From NCBI GenBank assembly GCA_944472155.2, contig OX235271.1:95183256-95247255 (forward strand): 64,000 nt of DNA. Direction: 5' to 3'. The translations under genes and the position numbers were made by a program. This document shows, piece after piece, positions 12,150 to 23,840 of the stretch. The notes beneath the pieces were generated by a model. That model searched no databases, was not told where the DNA came from, and saw only the letters and a program-made list of their open reading frames with translations. The stretch is from Trichobilharzia szidati. Taxonomy: Eukaryota; Platyhelminthes; Trematoda; Strigeidida; Schistosomatidae. Within the stretch, counting starts at the first letter, position 1; every line of letters begins with the position of its first letter.

Positions 12150-12577
12150 TGTGGTGAACCTTTTGCTCTGTTAGCTTATTTACCCAAAATTCAAATAGAA
12201 AACAAAATACCAAATCAATTGAGTTTACAAAGATCCAAATTCCACAATAAACGTACTGGATTCCAGAAGTGCTGCGGGAAGACTGCTCCAGTTCTAATTC
12301 TCCAGTGTTGACGTTGCCGGAGGTCGACCAAAGTGCGTAGGAAGAGGCTACGGTGCTCCTGCAAAAATTCGAGATAGAAAGCAGGTTGTTATAATTGATC
12401 GACGGCAGTTGAGATGGTGGAGAAGACGGAGAGTCGAAGGCAGAATTATATATTTTTTTAAAACTCGAGGGAAGTTCAAAGTACAGAGATTTTTTGGTTA
12501 AAACAAAGTAGTGTACAATATGTTCATTTTTTACATAATAGTAAAATTTGGATAAGTTTATTTTTGAGGACTCCACA
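12150..12577 (-). repeat. 5' LTR of the gypsy element
   Basis: 428 bp, matching 7072-7499. In element orientation this is the upstream LTR, expected to hold the promoter. Followed on the right by the CATT duplication (12578-12581). The frame 12139-12576 inside it is not considered coding. Confidence 0.92.
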
Positions 12578-13800
12578 CATTAAACAGGATGGAGGAATTC
12601 AACCGACTGACTTTGGCAATTTCATCTTTCCCTAATGTTTAAGGTGTATACTTGGGAGTCTACACTTTATGAAGATTAGTATTTCCAGTCGGTTGTGCTG
12701 GAGTATCATTCTTACTGTTTTTACCAAGTTTTGATTGTGTTGTGTTAACAGGTGGAGAGCTGCATGAGGCTGTGTCGGGACACGAAAGTGGAGTGCTGTT
12801 TCTGCTATTCGCAGCCACGCTGTGTGAGACTGTACCAGAGCGACAAAGTGGGAAATACACCAGAACCATGGGCATGGGTTATTTCAAATAAACTCTTAAT
12901 ATAGTTTTTGCGCCCCTTTATCGTGACGGCATTGTGCCCATCGTTTGTGAAAATTGCATTCAAATGTCGAATCAGTTTTACAGACGACAACACTACAAGC
13001 CTGACATTCGTCTCCTTTTCTAGATGACGCTTTTGGGGTCTTATGATGTCTTGTGCGTTTCTTTTTTGTTTCGCCGTGTGTTACGCACTGGCTTCCAATG
13101 GATATAGCTGTAGTATCATGTCCACCTGGTATCGCCTGTGCTGTTTCAGTGCTAGACTGTGGCGATGTAGCTGTAGCATCAGAACAGGTGACATGTGCAC
13201 GGGCCTTTAGAATTGGTATGCAAGATGGGGTTGATCTCCCTGGGTTATTGCCTCCTCTGGCTTAAGCCGTTGTGACAACAGCCATTTAAACAATGACTAT
13301 AACTTATGCTACCGAATAGAACAAGAATAAGACTGATAAAATACAAGATAAGAAAAAGAAAAGGTTCTCGACCTTACCTAGTACTTTTTGGTTACTAAGC
13401 TTCACAGCATCCACGTGGCAGACCAACAAGTCTTGTTTATCTGAATGAGTGAGAAAGATGCTGCTACAGATGCAGTGCACGAAGCTTTGGCAGTAGTTCG
13501 AGACAGCTGGACTTACCACAAAGAGATTTGATATGGAAGTAGTAGTGGAATTTAATTCACCGGCTACGAAGACCAGGTTTTCCAAGCGGATAATGCACAA
13601 AATAGGTATTTTCCGGTTGGAGAGGAAAAAGCAAGACGTATCCAAGGAGCGCGCGCGTATTCGAGAAGTTTGAGAAATCCTGTTCTCCTATTCCCCCAAA
13701 ACAGCTACCTATGGAGAGAATAGTGATTTCTTTGTCAGATCTAAAGGGGGCGAAACAAATAAAATATTGGCTGCCATCTGTAGTTAGATGCCTCAAATAA
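12578..13800 (-). mobile_element. CR1-clade element, second copy, 5' half right of the gypsy insertion
   Basis: Continuation of the copy at 5945-7071. It includes the ORF1 finger region (12660-12993, with PLCRSG matching PLCRPG of the first copy), the ORF1 N-terminus and the 5' region. The 5' region keeps an open stretch (13304-13645) whose translation closely follows 132-752 of the first copy (RLENLVFVAGELNST, VVSPAVSNYCQSF, KVLGKVENLFF). Whether that upstream frame is translated is unknown; it may be conserved at the DNA level only. Confidence 0.75.
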
Positions 13801-14929
13801 CCAGTGTCATTTTTCGATGAAGTGTAAACTGATATGATTCTCTTGCTCCTAAGAACTCTCAGTGTTGTAACAGTTTCATGACTACTTGTGGTTTCCCATG
13901 CAGTCAGTCCATTTGTATTGCCTTTAAATTAACTGTAACTGAAAACCCATAAAACCACTTCATGTAACCATACTAAACTTTTACAGAAACCAATTTTACC
14001 TATGCTTATTGAATATTCGCCAATGCATAGTTGAATATTGGTTTTTGATTATTTCATATATGCTTTGAGCGGATACGCAGGCTTGCGTTTACCTCACGCA
14101 CTTCAAAGTTCGACTTCGCTAACAGTACATTTCTTAAATCTTCACTTGTGCTTTTGCATAGGTTGTTCGCGATTGGACGTAGAGAGCGTTTAGCAGGTGG
14201 GATGAAAAGACTTAGATGTATGGTAGTATATTAATCGGATTTACATATACTGCGGTGTACCTTCACTTATCTGTGGGACAGAATATCAATAATAAAATGG
14301 CCAAATTAGAGGAGAGACGGTGTTGAGTGAAGAAAGTAAATTGATATGGACAATGTGGTGCATGAAGACAACGTTTCGTTTTAGCTGCCAGTCAAATGGG
14401 TTCAGCCTTTATATTTTCTCGTGATAACTTATTCACTGTTTGAAGCTTATCATTGTCATATTAATGTGCATGTATGAAACTTATTATTCCATCTTGTTGT
14501 AGTTTCAAGACGACTCGCAATCTTAGGCCGATGGCGTATCTGGTGCAGTTTGTCTGAAAGTAGTAGAAGTTATATTAAGAGAGCAACACGCTGTATGTAC
14601 CAACGTAGCGACATTGCCAGCACTCGGAAAATTCGTTTCATGGGGTAATCCTAGGATTAGGTTGAAAGGCATTCTAGATTGCGTGAGTTGAGAGGGAAGC
14701 TAGAGAGTGAATAGACTGAGGGCTGACTGTAAGACACGCAAGACAGAGATCGTGTTCACACACAAGAGAAAAAAGACAGAACAAAAATAATAGATATACC
14801 TGTAACATGGTGAAGTATGCGAAGATAAAATAATTTTAGAAAATGGTGAGATGATTGTAGTACGAGGCCAGTCACCTAGAACCAGTCTACTTTTCCAAAG
14901 ATGCACGCAAACATACTGTTTTTGTATGA
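13801..14929. other. No recognised gene or repeat
   Basis: About 1.1 kb without a convincing reading frame. It may be decayed transposon sequence next to the CR1 remnant on its right. Confidence 0.3.
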
Positions 14930-16215
14930 CAGTTTAGCTTTCTATTGAAGCTTTCGGCCAAATGAGTGGTTGCCACGTTGACAGGTAGCGAGTTTCATAG
15001 GCCATGAATCCTGTAGAAAAAGGAGCTAGCTTCTTTAATAAGCAATTCTATTAGGGTTTCCCACAAGGGATAACATAACGCTCATCTTGCAGTATGCTGT
15101 AGATTGGGTATTCGATCATGGACTAAGTTGTGCGTCACGATCTAGTCATCCTTCTTTTGCTGCCGCTGAGAATATACGGATCCAGATGCTGTAGTCAGTT
15201 GTCATAGTGTTAACACTTTAATCCGATGACTTTTTCAGAAACTTTTGTGAAGGTCAGCGTCCTTTATCAAGGTTGGTGACACAGGGACGCGTTTATGCGG
15301 ATGTCGTGGACAGATGCTTAAAGAACCCAAGATAAATTGTTACTGATTTTCTGTGTACGAAGTTTACAACCTTCGTCGCTCTGTTTCCTTCTGCAGCATA
15401 GTTATATTTTGCATCTAATAAAACAGTCAGGAGCAGCCTGATGTCATACCCCGTCTAATCGTAGAATGAGTCACTTCCACAGGAAGGGTAGGTGAATTTC
15501 TAATCTTCTGGCGTACGGAAGAACACCCTTTTATACTTGTCGGTGATAAATGCTAGTCCATTTTTCTTGGTCTATCTCTGCAGGTTGGCTGGATTCTAGT
15601 ATTGCTTAGCCAATACTTCGGTGTTTCTTAACGCCCTCCATCGCTTAAATTATCTGTGTATGAAAGTGATAGTGAGCTCAGTGTGTCAGCGAGGTTGTTT
15701 ACGGAGATCAGAACTGGCAACGGACCAAGAATCGCTCCTCGTGATACAGCAGCTTTCGCCTTCCTCCATATAAGGCACACCGAGTTTGCCACAGTGCAAA
15801 ACTCTAATCCATGTTAGCGATAGAATACAGAGTAGTGTGATGGAGTCTTCTTATTCCAGTATGCTGTCCAAGTATCCCAAGCTGCCGTCAAATTGGTAGC
15901 TCAGAACTCCTCCTCCCTGAATACATGTAAGGCTTCGTGTAGGGCCCTTTCCTTGTTCAGATATTCCCTGATTTAGTCATTCATCAGGCAAGTGTTCTAC
16001 AGTACCGTGGGTTTTGTAGGTCCTCCACTTTGAAGGTAGGTAGTAGGACCGCACATTCCATTGTCTTGTTGACTGACGTAAATGGTTTTTGGAATGACTT
16101 ACGTAGTAGAACACACAAAGCTACATCGCACTGCTTGAGAAACACTGGTTTTGCGCTGGTACATCCCGGGAATTTTTCTCGACGAGGCTGAGTGAGCTCC
16201 TCAGTTGCCATATTC
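14930..16215 (-). pseudogene. Old CR1-like reverse transcriptase, heavily decayed
   Basis: Reading the minus strand in shifting frames recovers CR1 RT landmarks in the right order: KPVFLKQCDVAL and MECAVLLPTFK..DLQNP (16170-15990, compare KRSIPSPIFKGGDRQNP), then GAILGPLPVLISVNNLADT (about 15740-15680), and near the end NSLPVNVATTHLAESFNRKL (about 15000-14935), the usual C-terminal WNSLP block. Many stops and frame changes separate these. Older and more diverged than the two CR1 copies at the left. Confidence 0.6.
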
Positions 16216-17282
16216 GGAACTGTTCAAAGAGCAATAACTTTTGCTATGTCATATTCGGGCGTCAGTTACCAAGGTGAACTACTGTTAAGCTCCCTAGATC
16301 ACAAATTCAAGAAAGGAAACAGGCGCGAACACGTCTTGGATCGTTGATGAGAGGTTTTCCACGCAAGCAATTATAATGGCCTATTTAGGAGTAAGTGATG
16401 CATACCTAAGATAGAGATTATAGTACACGTATGTCATCCCCCAAACCCACTCTCCTTACTGAAACATTGACTAGTACCAGTTATCAGGGTGAAGTCAGAA
16501 AAACGATCTGACCTAACAGAATTTAAGATTTGTTTCAGTATCGACACCGTTAAAGTGAAGTGCGTGTTCGGGTGACCAGAAATTATGCAGAAATAACCGA
16601 AGTGAAAACAATGGAGTGGCAAGTGTCAACGGAATATCACAAAGCGCCTCGATATCAATCAGTCCACTCAAATGGTGAGGGGCAGTGTCCAAACTCGAAA
16701 GCTGGTGAAATTGCAGACCTTGGATTTATTTATACCCGGAAAAAACACAGCTGCTGCATAAGGTTGGTTGACATTGCGAAACCAGAAGTAGGGGTTCTTA
16801 ACAGAACTGCCTCACGTGTCATGAGATTGTAAACCATTCCTAAGATTGCTAGCAGTAGTACAAAGTTAACAGGTCTTCCTTCAGCTTGCACGAGACCTCA
16901 ACACCAGATGACTTCATATTTCCGTCGCCATTGCAAAGGAGATGTAGAAAATTTAACGTGGCTTGGTTGTAAATAGTGGAAAAATCAGGTGTCTTAAATG
17001 ACCTCTTTGAAAATCTGAAGACCATCCAACTCTAGAAATAGTTAGGATGGTAGACTACCGGACATCCAACTCGGGTAGCTCTTAGTCGAGAGCAACAGTG
17101 ACGAGTCAGTAATTAACCCATCATACGAGTATAGGAGTTCGGTTAAATATACCAAACCTGAGGCTATGTAGCACTTCTTAAAGTGCCGTTATTAAAGATA
17201 AGTTTTTTCATGTGTGTCATAGACCGGTTTTTCAATTTCTTAAAGTAACAGCAACACGTATGCAGCAAATAAAGTTTCGTCG
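16216..17282. other. Unassigned; possible upstream part of the decayed CR1 copy
   Basis: No frame with recognisable motifs. Position suggests it could hold the decayed endonuclease part of the minus-strand CR1 remnant, but no motif supports this. Confidence 0.25.
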
Positions 17283-17600
17283 GTGAATACCCTTGACGAT
17301 AGACGAGGGAGTTACATTGCATCCACCGCTTCAGAGGGAGTATGGGTTATAGTCACCCAAATGCCCGCACGCAGTCAAACGTTTTTAACATTGGGGCCAC
17401 TAGTTGAGGTGCGTCATTACTACAGGTATGGAGACAATACTCTAAAATATTCCCAGTCTCCTCTGATCGGCTGCGGAGTCCAGCCACTAGGTTCTGGAAC
17501 ACCGGGCAAACAGTGTCTTATTTCAGGGACAATAACCTCTGCCACAATACAGACAGGAAAAACAGGAACCAAATTCAAGTGTTCACAAAGAATTAATTGA
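17283..17600 (+). pseudogene. Decayed gypsy Gag C-terminus
   Basis: A 105-residue open frame containing YRYGDNTLKYSQSPL and then QPLGSGTPGKQ. This lines up with the finger of the intact Gag at 11070-11993 ([15 protein letters not shown]), but the zinc ligands are replaced (His and Cys to Tyr and others). An LTR-like sequence lies about 160 bp downstream, so this may be an internally deleted gypsy copy. Confidence 0.5.
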
Positions 17601-17759
17601 GAGGCTCCTATGGAATGAATTCTACGGTTGAGAGAATTTGGTCTACGATATTTAATACAAGCAGAAATTCAAGTGGTCAATTTTTGACGGTCCTTCCGAA
17701 GACTCCATTCTGCGTCTTCATCTCCACTTCTTATCTCAAATGAATGTGAAAGTTCATTT

Positions 17760-18118
17760 AGTGGTAGCGTAGCGACAGAAGACAAGGGCCAGGCAACAGA
17801 TCCTTTAATGAGAAAATCAAAATATATTTATAAATTTTTATCTACATTACTATTCGTTATTGTTAGCAGAGAAACAACCTCCTCTTATTGTTTTTTTTCT
17901 TACTGAAGGCTATTCTGTCATCTCTTTTTGGCCGTTTCTTAGAAAGTAAGCCATATATCTGCTAATCGTATTTGCACACGTTCAGTCTACTGTGATTGGT
18001 TGGTGAGTCCCTCAAGGTTAAGCTTTGTTATTGTTTTATTCTCATGACTCCGATTCGGGACGTAAACATTGACGTAACTTTTGTCTACAATTTTGGCTTG
18101 CAGACAGCTCTCACAACA
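17760..18118 (+). repeat. LTR-like repeat, copy 1
   Basis: Clearly similar to 34547-34906 over its whole length: shared blocks include GACAGAAGACAAGGGCCAGG at the left, AAGCCATATATCTGC and TGTGATTGGTTGGTGAGT in the middle, and TTTTGGCTTGCAGACAGCT at the right. TG...CA-like ends and about 350 bp length suit a solo LTR or LTR remnant. Its nearness to the Gag remnant at 17283 fits a 3' LTR. Confidence 0.6.
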
Positions 18119-18313
18119 GTAGGTCAATTTAGAAACCTGACTTCCTACCAAAGTAACCATTCAAATTGCACACTGACAGCTTGTAATATTGTAGAAGGCT
18201 GGTTTTGTTTTTAAACAGAGGGCAAGTGAAGCGGGAAACCTAGTCAAACACACAGAAAGGGCACTCATCATTCAGTAGATAAAGAAAGCCTTACAAATCG
18301 TAGAGAAGACATA

Positions 18314-18322
18314 GTTCCCTCC
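18314..18322. repeat. Target-site duplication GTTCCCTCC, left
   Basis: Exact 9-bp match to 21537-21545, flanking the RTE element. Confidence 0.8.
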
Positions 18323-18329
18323 CAATTAT

Positions 18330-19116
18330 TATTATTGTTCCCTTGGGTTCCTAGTGGAACATAGGGCTTCAACTGCACGCCTCCACTTACTTCTGTCTTC
18401 TGCTGTACTTTTCACTTGCATCCATTTTAGTCCATACTGTTTCAGCTCCTCTTCAAACGATCTCCTCCATGTCACCCTTGGACGTCCCACTCGCCGCTTC
18501 CCTTTCGGGTTCCACTCGAGCTATGGCCTGACTCGCGATGTCACCCGGTGGCCTCCTCAGCGAGTGTCCAATCCATCTCCACTTTCTCCTGCATATTTGT
18601 TGAGCGATTGGTTCTTGTTTTGTTCGGTTGTTCTCATAGTTTCTTGTTGGTGATTCTTTCCGGCCATCTGATCTTCAGTATAGAACGAAGACAGCTGTTG
18701 ATAAAGGTCTGCAACCTGTTGAAAATATTCTTGGTGACCCGCCAAGTTTCTGATCCGTATAGAAAAACTGATTTGACGTTTGTATTGAAAATCCGAATTT
18801 TGTTGTTGACGCTGAGTGACGAGGATTTCCAGATTAGTTTCAGGTTGATGAATGTGTTTCTCGCCTTCCCGATTCTCGCTCTATTTGACATCGTCGTCCG
18901 TTCCTCCTGTAGTTGAGACAATGCCCCTAGATAAGTGAATGAAGTAACCTCTTTCAAATCCCTCCCGTTGATGGCGATTGGATCTGGATGTTGATGCTGT
19001 TGTTGTTGTTGGTTGGTTATTTTCATAACCTTTGTCTTGTCTATGTTCGCCTGGAGTCCTGTCTTCTCTGGCTGCTTCTTCGACCAGTTTGTCGGTTTTC
19101 GCTTGTAAGTCTTCAA
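18330..19116 (-). pseudogene. RTE reverse transcriptase C-terminus
   Basis: The frame 18634-19116 holds KVMKITNQQ, a Gln run, DLKEVTSFTYLGALSQ, GKARNTFINLKLIWKSSSL, SVFLYGSETWRV and RLQTFINSCLRSIL, the usual RTE C-terminal blocks. The sequence then passes through further frame breaks to the 3' end at about 18330. Confidence 0.85.
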
Positions 19117-19128
19117 TTTTGTGTGACA

Positions 19129-19691
19129 TCAAACATAAATCATCCACGCGCGAAATCCAGGTCTTCTAGGTTCTTCACGTCGGTCCAGGATATCCTTGTC
19201 TTCTCGTTTCCCACTGTCTGACGCATAATCCAGTCCACCACAATTAGGAATATCATTGGTGATAATGAGCACCCTTGTCTGACTCCTGTGTTCACTCCAA
19301 AAGCCTCGGTGAGTTTTCCGTTGTGGATCACTTGACATGTGCCGTTGTCGTACAGCTGCTGAATAAGGTTGATGAATATTTGGGGTACGCCGTAGTACTC
19401 GAGTAGTTTCCAAATGACTTCGCGGTCAACGCTGTCGAAGTCTATAAAGTTGAGGTAGAGGTCTGATTTCCATTCCATGCTTTGTTCGATAATGATGCGT
19501 AGAGTTGCAATTTGGTCAGAACATGATTTGTCTTTCCTGAATCCAGCTTGTTCTGGTCGGAGTTCTGTATCCAATGCGTCCTTGATTCTCTCCAGGATGA
19601 TGCGACTCAGGATTTTACTTGGCGACGACAGGAGCATGATTACTCGCCAGTTCTTGCAGAGTCCTAGGTCGCCCTTCTTTGGTAGTTTCAC
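19129..19691 (-). pseudogene. RTE reverse transcriptase core, catalytic motif interrupted
   Basis: Continues from the upstream frame with KLPKKGDLGLCKNWR, AGFRKDKSCSDQI, LNFIDFDSVDREVIW (catalytic Asp), GVRQGCSLSPMIFLIVVDW and LDFA. The FADD motif is split: the codons for Phe-Ala and Asp-Asp are separated by four extra bases (CGTG on the minus strand, 19145-19148), which shifts the frame, so the frame stops at 19140-19142. Confidence 0.88.
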
Positions 19692-21484
19692 GAGGTAACC
19701 TTTCCCTCATTCCAGACCTTTTGCAATAATGGAGTCAGCATATCTGCTGTCGTTTCTGGGTCCGCTTTCAGTGCTTCCGGGGGTATTCCATCTGGTCTAG
19801 CTGCTTTTCCAGCTTTCAGAAGCTTGATTGCATTCAAGACTTCAGCTTTCGTTGGAGGATTGGTGTCCACTTGCAGTTGTGTACGTGCCGTTGTTGGTAT
19901 TTCTGGACTGGTTGCAGGTGGTGGTCGGTTCAAGAGTCCTTTGAAGTGTTCCGCCCATTGTTTAATCTGTCTTTCTTCCTTGGTAATTGGGTTCCCTTGG
20001 CTTTCTTTCATAGGTTTCACTTGTGTTGGTCTCTTCCCGGATAGAGACTTGGTTATCTGATATAGTGTCCTCAGGTCCCTTTCGCCTGCTGCCTTCTCAG
20101 CTTCAGTAGCCAGGTTGCCGTAGAATTGTCTTTTGTCCTTCCTGGCACTCTTCTTCACTTCTTTGTCCAGTGCAGTGTAAGTTGAGCTCAGCGTCTCCTT
20201 CTCTTGTCCATCTTTGCATTGAATCATTTTCTCTTTCACCATTCTCCTCTCCTCTATTAGCTTCCAAGTGTCCGTTGAGAGCCATTCCTTGTCTTGTTTC
20301 TTCTTTCTTCCTAAAACCGTTGAACACGTTTCGTTAAAAATTACCTTCAGAGAGTTCCAATGGTCTTTCACGGATGATTCCTCAGTGGTGCCACGTAGTG
20401 TTTCCTGCTTTGCTCTGACAGTTGCAGTGAAAATGTCCTGTGTGATTGTGTCCTTCAGTTTTTGCGTGTTGAACTTGCATTGTGGCCTATCCCCAGGTAT
20501 CCTTGAGGCTTTTAGCTTCACCTTGAAAGTCCCTTGTACTAGATAGTGGTCTGAACCCACATCTGCTCCTCTCCTCGACCTTGTGTCCAGTAGGCTCCGT
20601 CTCCACTTCCTTGAGATTGAAATGAAGTCTATCTGGTTTTTGGTGTGTCCATCTGGTGAAATCCATGTTGCCTTGTGTATACCCCTGTGTTTGAACACAC
20701 GGCCACCAATCACCAAATCATTGAAGGCGCAGAAGTCTGAGAAGAGTTCACCATTTTCGTTCATTTCACCGAGGGCCTCGCGACCCATGGTGAGTTCTCT
20801 TCCTGTATTGTCTCCTCCCAGTTTCGCATTCATGTCGCCCATCAGGATTTTGATATCGCTCTTTGGGACGTTGTCCATTACTGTTTGTAGTTGACAGTAG
20901 AAATCCTCCTTCTTCTCACGTTCTGAGATGTTTGTAGGCACGTAGCACTGAATGATTGTAACCTTCCTTCCTTTTGAGTTGAACCTGGCTGTCATTATCC
21001 TGGAGGAGATTGGTTCCCACTGCATGAGAGCCTTAGCCGCTGTTGGTGACATCATGATGGCTACTCCCTCGGTGAGTTCGTGATTGTCTTCTGGGTGACC
21101 GGAGTAGATTATTGTCTCTCCAGTTAGCAGTTGGCACCTTCCGCATCCGTTCCATCTGCTCTCGCAGATTCCCAACACTTCTATTTTATATCTCCTCATT
21201 TCTGCGGCTACCTGAGCAGCCTTTCCAGTTTCGTACATTGTACGAATATTCCACGTCCCCATTCTTATTTTTGCTTTCATCGAAAGAAGGCACATCGGCT
21301 GACTGGTTTCCCGAAGGCTTTCACCAGGCTGCGTCATTTCACTTCCCCGATTCCAGCGAAAAATAAGGTCATTGTTTGTATTTGTAAAATTTTTAATATA
21401 TTTGTGCGTTGAAGTTTTAGTAGCAATTTGGTTAAGTTTTGGGGGTGGAGTTGCTAGCACCACGCCCCAACCCTCCCTCTTCAT
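19688..21484 (-). pseudogene. RTE endonuclease and start of reverse transcriptase
   Basis: A 598-residue frame. The endonuclease begins near residue 72 with MGTWNIRTMYETGKA and has LGICESRW (catalytic Glu), GVAIMMS, IIQCYVPTN, LMGDMNAKLGG and SDHYLV (catalytic Asp-His). A connecting region leads to the RT start (NAIKLLKAGKAARPDGIPPE). It ends early at VWNEGKVTS; the neighbouring frame resumes at VKLPKKGDLGLCKNWR, so a deletion with a frame change removed the usual residues between. All endonuclease motifs appear intact. Confidence 0.88.
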
Positions 21485-21536
21485 CCGGGCCTGGGACCGG
21501 CTAGAATACTAGTGACCTAGTAATCTAGGCGAGGTT

Positions 21537-21545
21537 GTTCCCTCC
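21537..21545. repeat. Target-site duplication GTTCCCTCC, right
   Basis: Exact match to 18314-18322. Confidence 0.8.
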
Positions 21546-22052
21546 TAATGAGTTCCTTAATTATTTACTACCTCTGAGTAATGTTGTAGAAGCCCTTCAT
21601 CAGAACTATTGCACATCCGAGTAAACTGCTTATATTGATGACAGCTCCACCCCCTCCCTTGTGGTCTCTAACTTGCTTGAACAGAGAGGTACTATGTATG
21701 CTGAGGTAGTGATGTTCTTGAATTCTGATAAATTTGTTGTTATTCCCTTCACTCTACTGCAAACAGAATTAACGGCAAATTTTCCCGACTGGTTAGTCCG
21801 TGAGTTGGCAATTGAGTCTAGACATGTTAAGCTGGATGGCCGGATGTGGAGCCAACCACCATCAATTTTGCCATGATTCTTATTCTGACCTCCATACTAC
21901 TACAGTTAGAGACCTCTTCCGTAGGGTATTGTTGTAACATGACTTATGATTAACAGCGCACACTATTTCACTTAGCTGCTACTATAAAGCAGAGTTAGGT
22001 TCCTGCACCATCGAATTTTTTTCCCAACCTTATCTTTGACCTCAATGACGGC
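21546..22052. other. No recognised gene
   Basis: Contains a 71-residue frame (21661-21876) without recognised motifs. May be decayed repeat sequence. Confidence 0.3.
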
Positions 22053-22514
22053 TGTGTAGGGGACTTAGGCGAGCTCGGTAATGGTACACAATACTAGAAT
22101 AAAAATCCAAGTTTGTGAAACAATATTGTAACAGTATATTATAAAAATACAGTTAACGAGTTATAGAGATTAATGGTTATTTGTTGATACAGTTAAAGTC
22201 CGCTGCTACAGATTATAATTATAATCCATGGAAACGTTCACTGCTGGGGTCGTGTCTACTATTAGAATATTCTCCAAATGAGGATGAGAGGTTCCTGCAA
22301 AATCCAAAGGATATAATACAGTTGGTAGTAAGGCAGGTAGACAGTATGGACCAGTGGGAAGACAAAGCGTCGAGCAGCACACTGTATTTTAGATTTTACC
22401 CCAAAGTTATGTATATTTTACAACGAATCGTTTTAACCACAAAAGCTGCGTACAATATTTCCATTTTTAACATCTAACAAAAAACTGTACAATCATATTT
22501 TTCTAGACTCCACA
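22053..22514 (-). repeat. LTR-like sequence related to the intact gypsy LTR
   Basis: On the minus strand it begins TGTGGAGTCTAG, like TGTGGAGTCCTC of the gypsy LTR, and shares ATTGTACA, an AAAAATG..ATATTGTAC block and a GTTAAAA block at matching spacing. The other end (TGTGTAGG on plus) gives a CA end on minus. No target duplication is visible. It could be a diverged solo LTR. Confidence 0.45.
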
Positions 22515-23279
22515 GTATCCACAAGAGGAAGACTCAGGAAAAAGAGTTAAATCCCACCCTGATTCACAAAGTGTGTAAGAAAATCAATTGCTGTGGTTCG
22601 AAAAAAAGCAGAATGATAGTTTCTAAAATACTCACCTCCCCTAGTGCTACCTTTAATTAGCTATCCTGGCCTCTTCTATTGTTAACGATGAATAGACAAA
22701 TAATAAATTCTTAGATGTGAGAACAATAGAGTAAACACCGACTTTCTTCATTTCTTTCTCGATAATCCATCCCCAGACAGTGAGTGACCTCTTAGATGTG
22801 ATTTAAATAATAACGGCTTTACTCTGAACAAAAATGCTTACACACTGTATATGATTCTCATAGTTTTCTCTTGCACAATAAATACTGTTTGCCCATTATC
22901 TTCAAGTAGAAATGTGGACAGCAGTATATCGCAATACGCTGAAATCAAACTAAAAACGTACAGGAGAACATCTCGAGACCCAAGGACATAACTGGATGAT
23001 GAAGATAACAAGGCATACAGAAAACTAGCTGCATTTTCGGGGTGAAATTCACGTAGTACACTGCATCGAAAGACCAGCAAACCGTCTGTTATAAGAAGGA
23101 TTTTAAGACTGTGTTATTCCCTGTCACATTAATGCTAATCAAAATCAGATAATGACCTTCAGTGGTTTAGTATAACTTTTAAGCCGTCCACACTGAGTTA
23201 GGCACATATACCATTTAGCACAGTACTACGATTCATCCACAAGACAATTAGTGACTTCATAAGGTGGGTTACTACCGCC
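22515..23279. other. No recognised gene
   Basis: AT-rich sequence between the LTR-like repeat and the decayed RT; no motif found. Confidence 0.3.
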
Positions 23280-23840
23280 TGACAAGCGAAGATTAGCCAA
23301 GAACTGATTCGACTGTACGTTAAATTTCGGCATTATTCGACCATCGAATAGCCTATGGTCATCCTCTCTTTACACAGTACCACAGAAGGGTAGCAGCAAT
23401 CACCGACTCTTGAAGGCCGAAACCGTCCCAAACTACTATCCATAGCTAAATATAGACAACTTACCGGTGGCATTATCTGATGTAATTGTCTCTTAAAAAT
23501 TCGACTCGTTTAAAGCGTACAGTCGAATCGTGCAGGCATCGGAAGCTATTCTGAAAACAACCAGCAATACCCATGCCATTTGGCTTTCGAAACGCAACAC
23601 GTACGTTTAAGTGCTTCATCGATGAAGCATTCTGCGGTTATGACTATACACGCACCTCATCGCTAATCCAGATAAGGGAACTCACTTCTCTGACAGCATT
23701 CACCCGATCTACACATTTCCGGTATTATTCTGGAGTCTTATGACCTACACTGAACACTGCAAAAAGGCTTCACAGGTACGCACCACTGAAACCTTTATAC
23801 GCGAAAAATAAATCTTTACGAGAGTAACCTCTTCTTAGTC
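23280..23840 (+). pseudogene. Decayed gypsy reverse transcriptase
   Basis: Reading across frames on the plus strand gives RPSNSLWSSSLYTVP (compare [15 protein letters not shown] of the intact Pol), AETVPNYYP, KFDSFKAYS and, near 23576, MPFGFRNATRTFKCFIDEAF (compare [18 protein letters not shown]). The order and spacing match gypsy RT, with several stops. A remnant on the opposite strand to the intact element. Confidence 0.6.

Larger units (their letters stand above)
7072..12577 (-). mobile_element. Ty3/gypsy LTR retrotransposon, CsRn1-like, apparently intact
   Basis: A 5,506-bp element inserted into the minus-strand CR1 copy. It has two 428-bp LTRs with TG...CA ends, about 9 mismatches between them by eye (near 98% identity), a CATT duplication, a primer site next to the 5' LTR, a polypurine tract next to the 3' LTR, and open gag and pol frames. 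The Gag finger is of the C-x2-H-x9-C-x3-C (CHCC) type and the primer site resembles a tRNA-Trp site; both are features described for the CsRn1 group of flatworm gypsy elements. Close LTR identity and intact ORFs point to recent insertion. Confidence 0.93.
18323..21536 (-). mobile_element. RTE-clade non-LTR retrotransposon, near full length, disabled
   Basis: A 3.2-kb element with exact 9-bp duplications. It encodes endonuclease then reverse transcriptase, and its 3' end (left) is the block CCTATGTTCCACTAGGAACC followed by an AAT repeat. At least three lesions break the ORF: a frame change near 19690, a 4-bp insertion inside the FADD motif (19145-19148), and a shift near 19116. Tails of the same family occur at 31735, 40450, 52000, 52740, 57385 and 59550. 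Similar to the SR2-type RTE elements of schistosomes. Confidence 0.88.

Noticed and set aside
21661..21876. 71-residue ORF
   Set aside because: No motif, no splice context, and surrounded by decayed repeats.
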